In this document: piece after piece, positions 1 through 7,578 of the stretch
Numbering within the stretch: the first letter of the stretch is position 1
Layout of the letters: each line of letters begins with the position of its first letter
Assembly (NCBI GenBank): GCA_013290125.1
Contig: JABCYQ010000001.1
Coordinates: forward strand, 179,642 to 243,641
Direction: 5' to 3'
DNA length: 64,000 nucleotides
Source of the DNA: Vulcanimicrobiota bacterium
GTDB taxonomy: Bacteria; Vulcanimicrobiota; Vulcanimicrobiia; Eremiobacterales; Eremiobacteraceae
Translations under genes and position numbers: made by a program
Notes under the pieces: model-generated
What the model saw: only the letters and a program-made list of their open reading frames with translations
What the model was told of the DNA's origin: nothing
The model's database searches: none

Positions 1-156
1 ACTCGCGCACTAGGCGAATCGCTTCGTCAATGCATCTGCGCGAGCCGCCTGAACGAAGCGAGATTGGCAACGGATTGGCAAAGACCCCAACGCAGGCCGT
101 GTCAAGCCCACCGGGAAGGCGACGAAAGCCCGTCAAATAAGGCGCGGCGTCAGTAC

Positions 157-251
157 GGGAGAAGCATGCGGCTGGTGCCGCTGCCGGTCTTCAAAACCGC
201 GTTGGGCTTCGCAAGGGGCCTGGTAGGTTCGATTCCTATCTTCTCCCGCCA
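157..251 (+). tRNA. selC: tRNA-Sec (anticodon TCA)
   Basis: Selenocysteine tRNA of 95 nt including an encoded CCA end. The acceptor stem has 8 bp (GGGAGAAG at 157-164 with CTTCTCCC at 240-247), followed by discriminator G248 and CCA 249-251. The anticodon loop CTTCAAA at 189-195 places TCA at 191-193. There is a 5-bp D stem (168-172 with 177-181), a long variable arm, and a T stem GTAGG/CCTAT around a TTCGATT loop. The 8-bp acceptor plus 5-bp T stem and long extra arm are typical of bacterial tRNA-Sec. The outermost anticodon-stem pair looks mismatched (C-C). No selA, selB or selD gene lies in the window. Bases 1-140 carry only an unrecognised open frame that could be the tail of a neighbour. 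Confidence 0.93.
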
Positions 252-263
252 AAATCTGCCCCT

Positions 264-791
264 TCATCTAACGTGGGCCATCCAGAGCAAATCGCGCCAC
301 GCGCCGTTGTGGTAGATGGAGCTGCGCAGCAACGCCTCGCGAGAAAATCCGCACGCCTCATAACACCGGATCGCGGCGTGATTGTCGGGGTACGTGCCAA
401 GTTCGACGCGCCCGGCGTGCAACTCGTCAAATGCGACATCGCACAGTGTGCTCACGGCAAATCGTCCGACGCCAAGACCACGTGATGCCGCATCGAATAT
501 TGCGATCGCTAACTGCACGCCGGCGAACGCCGGGGCGAACAACGAACACACGCCGACGACGCTCTTATGACGTAGAATTGTGAAGTTGCGGATCGTCCGA
601 TGACGACGGCCGCCCTCGTAACCAGCCGACAGCGCGACGTGTGATCGAGGGAGGTGGTACAGCGTCGATTCCGCGACATCGCCGCGGTTGAACGCCGCCG
701 CGATGGCCGGGATATGCGATTGCGCGCGAGCGACCACGCGCACGCCAGCGGGCCGCGAAACGCTTCCTAGGTCAATCCTTGCCACGGCCAC
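264..791 (-). CDS. GNAT family N-acetyltransferase (RimJ/RimL-like)
   Basis: Predicted acyl-CoA-dependent N-acetyltransferase of about 175 aa. The C-terminal half carries the GNAT signature: a turn around residues 105-112 (SRGLGVGRFA, the acyl-CoA pyrophosphate loop) and the late motif PDNHAAIRCYEACGF, typical of RimJ/RimL-type enzymes. It starts with GTG, and a second in-frame GTG lies two codons on. It overlaps the 3' end of the preceding GNAT gene by about 20 bp, so the two are probably co-transcribed paralogs. The substrate cannot be inferred. It ends 12 bp from the 3' end of tRNA-Sec on the other strand. Confidence 0.8.
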   Translation of the reverse strand: MAVARIDLGSVSRPAGVRVVARAQSHIPAIAAAFNRGDVAESTLYHLPRSHVALSAGYEGGRRHRTIRNFTILRHKSVVGVCSLFAPAFAGVQLAIAIFDAASRGLGVGRFAVSTLCDVAFDELHAGRVELGTYPDNHAAIRCYEACGFSREALLRSSIYHNGAWRDLLWMAHVR

Positions 792-1338
792 GCCGCCACT
801 CTTCGTGCAAGATGCTCATGATGACGACGTCCTGATATTTGCCGCGGCGATATTCGCGCGCGCGCAGGACACCCTCTTTTGAGAAGCGGGCCTTCTCGTA
901 GCAGCGAATCGCTCGCACGTTGTCGGGAAAGACGATCAGTTCGATGCGCAGCAACGGGAGCGCGCGAAATGCGCCGTCGACCAACGTTTGCACTGCGTCC
1001 GTTCCATAACCGCCGCTCCAATAGCGAGGCTCGTGCAAGGCGATTCCCAATTCCGCGCGTGCGCCGTGCAGCGTGAGACCGATAACGCCGATGTCCTTTC
1101 CCGTTCGCGTCTGGACGACGAAGGTTGGAGTTGCGGGACTCACCGCCGCGCTCGCGGCCCACGCCCGTTCATTTTCGCGCGAGAGCGGCAGCCTCGTCAT
1201 CAGCCAATCCCGCGCGGGCGATTGATTGATCCACTGGTGGAGCATCGGGACATCCTCGGGCTCGATCGCCCGCAACCGGACTTTCGCCCCAACGAGCCAG
1301 GTCGGCGGCAGGGCACGCGATGTTGGGCGGCTTCTCAT
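772..1338 (-). CDS. GNAT family N-acetyltransferase (RimJ/RimL-like), paralog
   Basis: 188-aa acetyltransferase with the family pattern: N-terminal VRLRAIEPEDVPMLHQWIN, an acyl-CoA loop around YWSGGYGTDA, and PDNVRAIRCYEKARF near the C terminus. The start is taken at the internal ATG at 1338, because the open frame reaches further upstream without homology-like sequence and would crowd the divergent protease promoter. It resembles the adjacent downstream GNAT gene in fold and motif order, suggesting an old tandem duplication. Substrate unknown. Confidence 0.78.
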   Translation of the reverse strand: MRSRPTSRALPPTWLVGAKVRLRAIEPEDVPMLHQWINQSPARDWLMTRLPLSRENERAWAASAAVSPATPTFVVQTRTGKDIGVIGLTLHGARAELGIALHEPRYWSGGYGTDAVQTLVDGAFRALPLLRIELIVFPDNVRAIRCYEKARFSKEGVLRAREYRRGKYQDVVIMSILHEEWRRGRGKD

Positions 1339-1425
1339 TAGAACGCCGACTTTAGCGAGCTCGACGCAGGCTACCTGGCGCAAGGCGCGAGGGCAAACTT
1401 GCCGCGCGCCGCGAACTTCTAGCAC

Positions 1426-3033
1426 ATGATCGCAGCTCTCGTCGCACTTGCCCTCGCGGTTGCGACAAGCGCCACCGCTGCTCCGGCGCCGCCCATTCCG
1501 TTGCCGACGCCGCCGGTTTTCCTACCGACGGTAGGCACGCTGTTCGTACGCCATTCGCAAGCATTCGGACTGCTTCCAGTCGGTAGCATTCGATGGACCG
1601 GCACAGTCACGTCGGGCGGCACGCAGGCGACATACGACACGATCGCAGACGCGAAGGGACACTTTCGGCAAGATTTCACGCTGGCGCTTTCAACCCACGC
1701 AGAAGGCGATGACGGGGCGCACTTTTGGCAGCAGGACGAAAACGGCAACGTCACCATCACGGACACAGACAACCATCACAACGCGGTCAGCCGGCTTCTC
1801 CGCCTTAACGATTACAAATTTGATACGCCGGGCGCGAAGGTCACCGGCATCACGTACCTCGATGGGCGACGCGCGTACGTCGTGAACACGAGAGTCGGAC
1901 AAGTCGATGCGACATTATACGTCGATGCCGCAAGCGCACTCGTCGACGGCGGCGACTTCGCCGACAGGACGATCCGATACAGCGCGTACCGGCGGTTCGA
2001 AGGCGTGCCCGTGCCGACGCTCAGCGTCGACACCGACTCGACGGGCACGACAACGACGAGTGTCGACGACGTCCACTTCGCGGCGCCGGTCTCGAGCACG
2101 ACGTTCACCGCGCCGTCGCAGCGCGAACCGGATATGCCGGCCGGCAAAGGCGAAGTCACCGTTCCGTTCGACACGGATCGCGGATTGATCATCATCGGCT
2201 GCGCGATCAACGGCTCGTACGTGCATTTGCTGCTCGACAGCGGTTCGTCCACGAGCGTCATCGACGCGCAAGTCGCCACGCGATTGGGCATGCCGACCGG
2301 CGGCGTCGCCCACATCAACGCCGCGGGAGAGCTGACCGGAACGGTGACACGCGCCACGACGCTTGCGATAGGCGGCGCGGTCTTTCACGACTTCGTGATG
2401 GAAGCCGTGCCGCTCCAATTGCCCGAGTCGCTCGCGCACGATCACATCGACGGCATCGCGGGTTTCGACGTGTTCGCCCAACTCGTCGCTCGGATCTCGT
2501 ACTTCGACTCCCAAGTCCGCTTCATGCTGCCAAGTGCGTTCACGTATAGTGGCACCGGCGTGGTGCTGCCGCTCGCGATCGACAACCGCGTTTCGCGCGT
2601 CGGCGCCAAACTCGGCCGCGGCGATCCGGTCACGCTCACCCTCGACACTGGAAGCGATGCCGCGCTCGTGCTCTATCGCGAGTACGCCGATGCGCACCCC
2701 AACGACTTCGAGACGCAGAATACCGTGGCAAACAACGAGTTGGGGATCGGCAGCAACCAGGGGCCGGTCACGCCAGATCTCGCTAACAACCAGCGCGCGA
2801 TCCAAAGCGCACGTGGCGCGGGCGGCGGCGAGATCCCGGTGCGTATCACGACCGTCTCGCAGCTAAGCCTCGGCGATTTTTCGCTCGTAAACCTGTTCAC
2901 GCAAGTCGTGCTGCATGCGACAGGCGCGTTCGCGCCGACTGTGTCGGACGGCATCGTCGGTGCCGGCGCGCTATCGCAGTTCGGCGCGGTGTTTATCGAC
3001 TATCCGGGCCTGCGCTTGATCCTCGAGAAATAG
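1426..3033 (+). CDS. Secreted retropepsin-like aspartyl protease family protein
   Basis: 535-aa exported protein. Residues 1-19 form a signal peptide (hydrophobic core followed by ATAAPA). Residues 40-230 look like an outer-membrane-lipoprotein-carrier-type beta domain (GTVTSGG, then DAKGHFRQDF). From about residue 245 there are two pepsin-like half domains: the first catalytic motif is LLLDSGSSTSVID (Asp271) and the second LTLDTGSDAALVL (Asp407), each followed by the usual hydrophobic-hydrophobic-Gly strand. Two Asp motifs in one chain suggest an internally duplicated retropepsin fold active without dimerisation. It is monocistronic and divergent from the GNAT pair. Substrates are unknown; a periplasmic or surface location is likely. 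Confidence 0.8.
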   Translation: MIAALVALALAVATSATAAPAPPIPLPTPPVFLPTVGTLFVRHSQAFGLLPVGSIRWTGTVTSGGTQATYDTIADAKGHFRQDFTLALSTHAEGDDGAHFWQQDENGNVTITDTDNHHNAVSRLLRLNDYKFDTPGAKVTGITYLDGRRAYVVNTRVGQVDATLYVDAASALVDGGDFADRTIRYSAYRRFEGVPVPTLSVDTDSTGTTTTSVDDVHFAAPVSSTTFTAPSQREPDMPAGKGEVTVPFDTDRGLIIIGCAINGSYVHLLLDSGSSTSVIDAQVATRLGMPTGGVAHINAAGELTGTVTRATTLAIGGAVFHDFVMEAVPLQLPESLAHDHIDGIAGFDVFAQLVARISYFDSQVRFMLPSAFTYSGTGVVLPLAIDNRVSRVGAKLGRGDPVTLTLDTGSDAALVLYREYADAHPNDFETQNTVANNELGIGSNQGPVTPDLANNQRAIQSARGAGGGEIPVRITTVSQLSLGDFSLVNLFTQVVLHATGAFAPTVSDGIVGAGALSQFGAVFIDYPGLRLILEK

Positions 3034-3050
3034 CGACCAACTCCGCGAAT

Positions 3051-3152
3051 TGAAGGGGCCGATTTTATATCGGCCCACGTTATGTTCGCCTGGGCCGACA
3101 TGAAGTCGGCCCCTTCAGTAGGTCGGCCCCTTCAGTAAGTCGGCCCCTTCAG
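3051..3152. repeat. Family A palindromic doublet plus two extra half-units
   Basis: TGAAGGGGCCGAT begins the first hairpin. A 15-nt spacer (ACGTTATGTTCGCCT) follows, then a second hairpin ending in CGGCCCCTTCAG. Two further copies of the terminal half (TCGGCCCCTTCAGTA) are tandemly added. The element fills the convergent gap between the protease and PilZ genes and could act as a bidirectional terminator or REP-like element. Confidence 0.85.
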
Positions 3153-3171
3153 AAATGTTTGCCCTTCAGAG

Positions 3172-3513
3172 TTACGAGCGGCCGGCGCGGGCCTCCACGA
3201 ACGTCGAGATGCGATCCATCTGATCATCATGCAGCTTGATAAACGCAACGCCGAACTCGCCGACCTCCGCTGTACGCACGATCGTGGCGTGGACATTTAT
3301 GGTCGCGTCGAGATCGATCGGCAAGTGGATGACGATCTCGGTTCCGTTGTCGAGCTGCTCGTCTGTCAGCAAGAGAACCCCGCCCATCGAGATATTGTCG
3401 ACGGTGGCGGCGCAGATGCGCCGCGTGGCCGGGATGCTGAACGTGACCGGCATCGAAATATTGAAGCGCGGAGCGCCGCGCCGATCCGATGGCTTCTGAC
3501 CCTCGAAGCTCAC
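3172..3513 (-). CDS. PilZ-domain protein (probable c-di-GMP receptor)
   Basis: 113-aa protein consisting almost entirely of a PilZ domain. The nucleotide-binding motif RRGAPRF (family RxxxR) is followed by DNISMGGVLL, the classical (D/N)xSxxG element. The start is the GTG at 3513, whose GTG overlaps the TGA stop of the upstream Tim44-domain gene (GTGA). The frame extends 38 codons further back, but only antisense-like sequence is found there. It likely binds cyclic di-GMP; a GGDEF protein is encoded at 57.3 kb. Translational coupling suggests a shared role with the membrane protein upstream. Confidence 0.85.
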   Translation of the reverse strand: MSFEGQKPSDRRGAPRFNISMPVTFSIPATRRICAATVDNISMGGVLLLTDEQLDNGTEIVIHLPIDLDATINVHATIVRTAEVGEFGVAFIKLHDDQMDRISTFVEARAGRS

Positions 3514-4424
3514 CGCGTCTGCTCGATCGTGTCTACGACCCAGTCGGCCGACGTCGTGCGCGAGTACGCGCCGCAATAATCGCACTTGCCGTTGTTGAGG
3601 TGCAGCGGCGCGCCGCAGTTCGGGCACGTGGACGAAAGCGACGTAGAACCGACCACGCTCTTCGCATCCGATCGCCGGATGAACGTCCAGTACTCGGTGA
3701 ACGTCTGCTGATAGCGGTCGCCCGAGACGACCTGCTTGGTGCGATCGTCGATCGTGTAGTCGGTCATGCTCGCGGTCATTGCCACTACAATGGAATCGAA
3801 CGGCATGCCGGCGCGCACGTCAACGATCCGCGCGCTGCCGATCACGATGTTCTCGAGCACGTCGGTCTGGTGCGCGGCGATCAGTTGATCGGTCTGCATC
3901 TTGTGGCGCTCGTAGAGAGCATCGCTCATCACGTCACGAGCGATATCCTGGTCGCGCGCGTTCCAGGCCTGCTGCAATTTGAAGAACGCGGTCTGCGAGC
4001 GGTCGAGGAATGCGCGCTCGTCGAAATTGGGATCGCGCTGCTTGATGGCCGCCAGACCTTCTTCCACCGAGCTGCGATCGAAGGTCTTGGTGGGAATGGG
4101 AGTGGCCAGCAGAGTCGACTGCGAGCCCGGGTCCGGCGTGCCGGCTAGAAAGCCCATGTTGGCCGCGCGGCTTCTGCGGCTGATCGCCCACAATATGATG
4201 AGGAAAAAGAAGAGTCCGCCAAAGCCGCTGCCGTGACCCAGGAACAAGAGCGGCCACAGACTCCACAGGCCGCCGCCGAAATCGTCACCGCCGAAGCCGC
4301 CCCCACCGCCGCCGCCGAATCCTTGACCGCCGCCTGCCCTCGCCAATGCCTCAGTGGGGCCGGCCAGCGCAAGCGCGATGGCGGCGAAGATGCCCGCGAA
4401 GAGGTAAAAGCGAGACGGCTGCAT
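3510..4424 (-). CDS. Tim44-like domain membrane protein with C-terminal zinc ribbon
   Basis: 304 aa. Residues 1-28 form a signal or first membrane segment ending ALARA, followed by a Gly-rich stretch (30-52) and a second membrane span (LFFFLIILWAI, about 72-83). The region from about 110 to 260 matches Tim44-like domains (FFKLQQAWNARD, then a DVMSDALYER helix and beta sheet). Unusually, the C terminus has a rubredoxin-type knuckle pair CPNCGAPLHLNNGKCDYCGA (about 273-292) likely to bind zinc. It overlaps the PilZ gene by 4 bp. Function unknown; membrane-associated binding of lipid or unfolded protein is plausible for Tim44-like domains. Confidence 0.75.
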   Translation of the reverse strand: MQPSRFYLFAGIFAAIALALAGPTEALARAGGGQGFGGGGGGGFGGDDFGGGLWSLWPLLFLGHGSGFGGLFFFLIILWAISRRSRAANMGFLAGTPDPGSQSTLLATPIPTKTFDRSSVEEGLAAIKQRDPNFDERAFLDRSQTAFFKLQQAWNARDQDIARDVMSDALYERHKMQTDQLIAAHQTDVLENIVIGSARIVDVRAGMPFDSIVVAMTASMTDYTIDDRTKQVVSGDRYQQTFTEYWTFIRRSDAKSVVGSTSLSSTCPNCGAPLHLNNGKCDYCGAYSRTTSADWVVDTIEQTR

Positions 4425-4470
4425 GCTGCGTTAGTCTACTGTTAAGCGCGGCCTTTGGTTTCGGTTTCTT

Positions 4471-5331
4471 CTATTTCTTGCGCGTCCCGGCCTTTGGTCT
4501 GCCCGCCAGCCGCTTCACGGTCGCGACGTTCTCGCGGTCGAGCTCGGGCGTTTTCGGCGTCTCGCAAACGCCCGCGACATGATCGAGCGCCTTCGTGCGG
4601 AGCAGGCTCGCAAACCCGGCTTCGCCGATGCGCCCTTTGCCCACATGCCAGTTCCGATCGCGCCGCCCGCCCAACTCTACTTCCGTGTCGTTGAGATGAA
4701 GCGCCCGCACTCGGCCGAAGCCGATGTGCTCATCGACGAGCGTCAAGAATTTCTTCACGCCGGCCGCATTGGAGATGTCGTAGCCCGACGCCCACGCGTG
4801 CGCGGTGTCGAGGCAGACGCCCAATCGCGGACTGTCGACCGCATCGAGGATCTCGCCCAGTTCTTCCATCGTTCCGCCGCAGTGCGCGCCGGCGCCGGCG
4901 GAATTCTCCAGGAGCAGCATTGGACCAGGGCGCGCGCGGCGCACGATCGTCGCGATCTCTTTGCAGATCCGCTTGAATCCGGCTTTGCGATCCGCCGTGC
5001 CGTAACTGCCGAGATGCGTGTTGACGAATTCGATTCCGGCACGCGCCGCCACATCCAAATCCCGCGCCACGAGGTCAGCGCCTTTTTTTCGCAACGACGC
5101 ATCGCTGGTCGCGAGATTGACGAGATACGATGTGTGGATGACGGTCGGCTCGATGTTCGCCTTGCGGCGGCCCGCCGCAAACGCATCCCATGCGGCCTTA
5201 TCGTAGTCGCCCAGTTTGAACGCGCGCGGATTTCCAGCGAATATCTGAATGCACTCGCAGCCCGCTGCTACAGCTTCGTCGATCGTGCCTGCGAATTTGT
5301 TCGAAGTGCCGACGTGAACGCCAAATCTCAT
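4471..5331 (-). CDS. nfo: Deoxyribonuclease IV (endonuclease IV, AP endonuclease)
   Basis: 286-aa TIM-barrel zinc enzyme that cleaves 5' to abasic sites in base-excision repair. All family metal-site motifs are visible: HTSYLVNLA, FVNTHLGSYG, LLLENSAGAG, GVCLDTAHAWASGYD, RALHLNDTEV and NWHVGKGRIG. Length equals that of the E. coli enzyme. It starts with ATG one base after the stop of the methyltransferase, so it is the last gene of the long minus-strand chain. The C-terminal tail is short and Lys/Arg-rich (RPKAGTRKK). Confidence 0.95.
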   Translation of the reverse strand: MRFGVHVGTSNKFAGTIDEAVAAGCECIQIFAGNPRAFKLGDYDKAAWDAFAAGRRKANIEPTVIHTSYLVNLATSDASLRKKGADLVARDLDVAARAGIEFVNTHLGSYGTADRKAGFKRICKEIATIVRRARPGPMLLLENSAGAGAHCGGTMEELGEILDAVDSPRLGVCLDTAHAWASGYDISNAAGVKKFLTLVDEHIGFGRVRALHLNDTEVELGGRRDRNWHVGKGRIGEAGFASLLRTKALDHVAGVCETPKTPELDRENVATVKRLAGRPKAGTRKK

Positions 5332-5332
5332 G

Positions 5333-6115
5333 TCAGCGCCTTCGGCTTACGTAGACGTACTGCATTCCGTCGACCGTGAACTTGCCGGTCGGACCGGCGA
5401 GCGCGCCGATCCGTTCGCGGAGGTTTGCGAGAAAGAGATCGCGCTTAGTGCCCAAGTGAAACCGGGCGATCTCGCGCGACGAATGGAATCCGACGAACGA
5501 GTCGACGGTGAACGGCAGGCGTATTGGCAAGCGCCATTCCTCGTGCTCGAAGAACGCGCGCTTGGCAGCCCAGAAGTCGTCGAACCGGCCGGTCTGCGCG
5601 CGCGAGATGTTGGCAGGCTCGTCCTTCTCCGAAAGCTCGCGCAGGCAGTCGAAGGCGCATCGTTCGAACGGATCGTCCTTGAGTTCGTGCTTCCAGAAGA
5701 GCGCCATCAGGCCCCCACGTTCGAGCACGCGGGCGATCTCGGCAAATGCCGGCTGCGGCACGAACCAATGGAACGCTTGCCCACAGACCACGAGTCCGAA
5801 CGCTGCGTCCGCAAACGGGAGCCGCTCGGCGCTCGCTTCGTAGAACGACGCGCGGTCGCCGAGCGCCGCGCGCGCTTCGTCGAGCATCGGTACCGCGACG
5901 TCCACGCCGGTCACGGCAAAACCGCGGTCGAGAAATCCGCGCGTGCTCAAGCCGGTGCCGCAGCCCAGATCGAGGGCCCGCAGAGCGCTGTGCGCGTGCC
6001 GGCGCGCATGCTCGGCGACCAGATCGAAGAGATCGTCGCCGTAGGACGAGCGATAGCGCGCATACGCGCTCGCAAGCGTCGAAAAATCCGGTTTCTTCGG
6101 TCGGCTAAAGGTCAA
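5333..6115 (-). CDS. Class I SAM-dependent methyltransferase
   Basis: 260 aa. SAM-binding motif I is ALDLGCGTGLSTRGF (about residues 47-61), followed by the acidic ribose-binding end of strand 2 (VTGVDVAVPML) and motif PFADAAFGLVVCGQAFHWF, typical of Methyltransf_11 proteins. The start is a TTG overlapping the scpB stop (TTGA), implying translational coupling. The methyl acceptor is unknown; this group includes small-molecule and quinone-type methyltransferases. Confidence 0.82.
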   Translation of the reverse strand: MTFSRPKKPDFSTLASAYARYRSSYGDDLFDLVAEHARRHAHSALRALDLGCGTGLSTRGFLDRGFAVTGVDVAVPMLDEARAALGDRASFYEASAERLPFADAAFGLVVCGQAFHWFVPQPAFAEIARVLERGGLMALFWKHELKDDPFERCAFDCLRELSEKDEPANISRAQTGRFDDFWAAKRAFFEHEEWRLPIRLPFTVDSFVGFHSSREIARFHLGTKRDLFLANLRERIGALAGPTGKFTVDGMQYVYVSRRR

Positions 6116-6789
6116 GCGGATTCGGAGAGCGCGCGTTCCAGTTCGAGCGCGACGTTGTCGCGCAGCGTCGCGTCGCCGATCGCGACTATCTCGTCTTCGT
6201 GGCCTTCGACGGAATCGTGGATCTGCTCGAGCGCCTTCTCGCGTCCGTCGGGCAGCGGCAACTGGATCACCTGTCCGTCGACGCGGACTGGCGCGCCTTC
6301 AGGCAGCGGCGGCAGAGCGTCGAGCGATCTAAGATCGAAAGATTCGAGAAACAATTCGGTGGTGCCGTAGAGGATCGGCCGGCCGACGACGTCTTTGCGA
6401 CCGAGTTCCTCGATGAAGCCGCGTTGCTCGAGCGTGTCGATCACGCTGTCCGAGACGACGCCGCGGAGACTTTCGATCTCGGGGCGCGTCACCGGCTGGA
6501 GGTACGCGACGATGGCAAGCGTCTCGAGCGCCGCCGGCGATATGTGCGTCTTCGGCGGAAGCAAAAAGCGCTCGACATCTTCGCGGAAACTGGGGTTGGC
6601 GGTCAGCCGCCATCCGCCGCCGACTTCGCGCAACGTCGTGCCTCGGTCGCGAAGGTCCGATGCCAATGCCTTTAACGCGGATTCCACCGCGGCCGGATCG
6701 GCGCCGGTGGCCGCGCACAACTCCTTGAGCGTCGCCGGTTCGGCGGCGACGAAGAGCAGCGCTTCGAGCCGGCTACGCAGATTGGGCAA
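6112..6789 (-). CDS. scpB: Segregation and condensation protein B
   Basis: 225-aa winged-helix partner of the SMC-ScpAB condensin that organises and segregates the chromosome. Family motifs: LRSRLEALLFVAAEPATL at the N terminus, the SPAALETLAIVAYLQPVTR helix, IESLRGVVSDSVIDTLEQRGFIEELGR, and GRPILYGTTELFLESF. The start is TTG at 6789 inside the scpA 3' end (17-bp overlap). The C terminus beyond about residue 190 is acidic and less conserved. Confidence 0.95.
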   Translation of the reverse strand: MPNLRSRLEALLFVAAEPATLKELCAATGADPAAVESALKALASDLRDRGTTLREVGGGWRLTANPSFREDVERFLLPPKTHISPAALETLAIVAYLQPVTRPEIESLRGVVSDSVIDTLEQRGFIEELGRKDVVGRPILYGTTELFLESFDLRSLDALPPLPEGAPVRVDGQVIQLPLPDGREKALEQIHDSVEGHEDEIVAIGDATLRDNVALELERALSESA

Positions 6790-7555
6790 GATCGTCGATC
6801 GCCCCCTTGGGTTGCGGCGTGAAAACGATATCGTCGAAGAGCGCGGACTGTGCGTACCGGATCTTGCGCGCGCGGATCAATTCGAGCACCGCAAGAAACG
6901 TGACCACGATCTCGAGCGTGCTGCAGCCTCGGATCAACTCGGAAAAGGTCATGGTCGCCCGTTCGCGGATGAGCCGCAGCGTGTGGTTCATCTTGACGAC
7001 GACTGAAAAAGTCTCGCGCTTGAGCACGGCCGGACGCGCTTCGGCGTTCTCGAGCGCGCGTTTGAAGGCTGCCGCGAGGGTGGCGGCATCGAGCGCGAAG
7101 CGCTGCACGAGACCGTCTGTGTCGGAATTCTCGGCCGGCCGCGGATAATACGCGGCGGCGATCTCCATGCGCTCGCGCAAACCAGTGGCGGCGTCTTTGA
7201 AGTGCCGGTACGCGATAAGGCGCCGGCGCAATTCTTCTTCTGCGAGTGCGGCGTCGTCCGGCATGTCTTGATCGAACGGCGGCGGCGGCGGCGGCAGAAG
7301 TTTCTTTGACTTGATGAAGATCAGCGTGGCCGCGATCACCAAGTAGTCGCTCGCGATCTCGATGTCGAGCGCGTCCATGAGCGAGAGATAGGCGAGATAC
7401 TGCTCGCAGACCGAAGCCAGGCTGACGTGTGTGATGTCCACGTCTTGCTGGAGGACGAGCTGGAGCAGGAGGTCGAGCGGACCGTCGAAGACGTCGAGTT
7501 TGACCAGTAAAGCAGGCTGTTTGGGCGCGACGGATTCGGACGCCTGAGCCTCTAT
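6773..7555 (-). CDS. scpA: Segregation and condensation protein A; non-canonical start
   Basis: Kleisin subunit of SMC-ScpAB. Conserved blocks are KLDVFDGPLDLLLQLV, DYLVIAATLIFIKSKKLLP and a C-terminal winged helix (STLEIVVTFLAVLELIRARKI). Between the stop of the preceding lipoprotein gene (7579) and the conserved domain there is no ATG, GTG or TTG in frame. The start given is an ATA codon at 7555 with an AGGAG Shine-Dalgarno ending 9 nt upstream, which yields 260 aa, normal for ScpA. The nearest in-frame ATG is at 7723, 145 bp inside the upstream gene. Identity is certain; the start is not. Confidence 0.85.
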   Translation of the reverse strand: MEAQASESVAPKQPALLVKLDVFDGPLDLLLQLVLQQDVDITHVSLASVCEQYLAYLSLMDALDIEIASDYLVIAATLIFIKSKKLLPPPPPPFDQDMPDDAALAEEELRRRLIAYRHFKDAATGLRERMEIAAAYYPRPAENSDTDGLVQRFALDAATLAAAFKRALENAEARPAVLKRETFSVVVKMNHTLRLIRERATMTFSELIRGCSTLEIVVTFLAVLELIRARKIRYAQSALFDDIVFTPQPKGAIDDLAQSA

Positions 7556-7578
7556 GTCGGTGCGCTCCTGTATAGCAA

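Noticed and set aside
1..140. Tail of an upstream gene (frame ending TAA at 138-140)
   Set aside because: Forty-odd codons, basic and low complexity, with no motif; cannot be assigned to selA, selB or anything else.
1915..2805. 296-codon minus-strand open frame
   Set aside because: Lies entirely antisense to the protease gene; Arg/Asp/Val-rich composition typical of a shadow in high-GC DNA, no motif.
3051..3152. Possible CRISPR array
   Set aside because: Repeats are palindromic, very short and directly abutting, without unique spacers of constant length or cas genes.
5330..6370. 346-codon plus-strand open frame
   Set aside because: Antisense to the methyltransferase and scpB genes, no recognisable motif.
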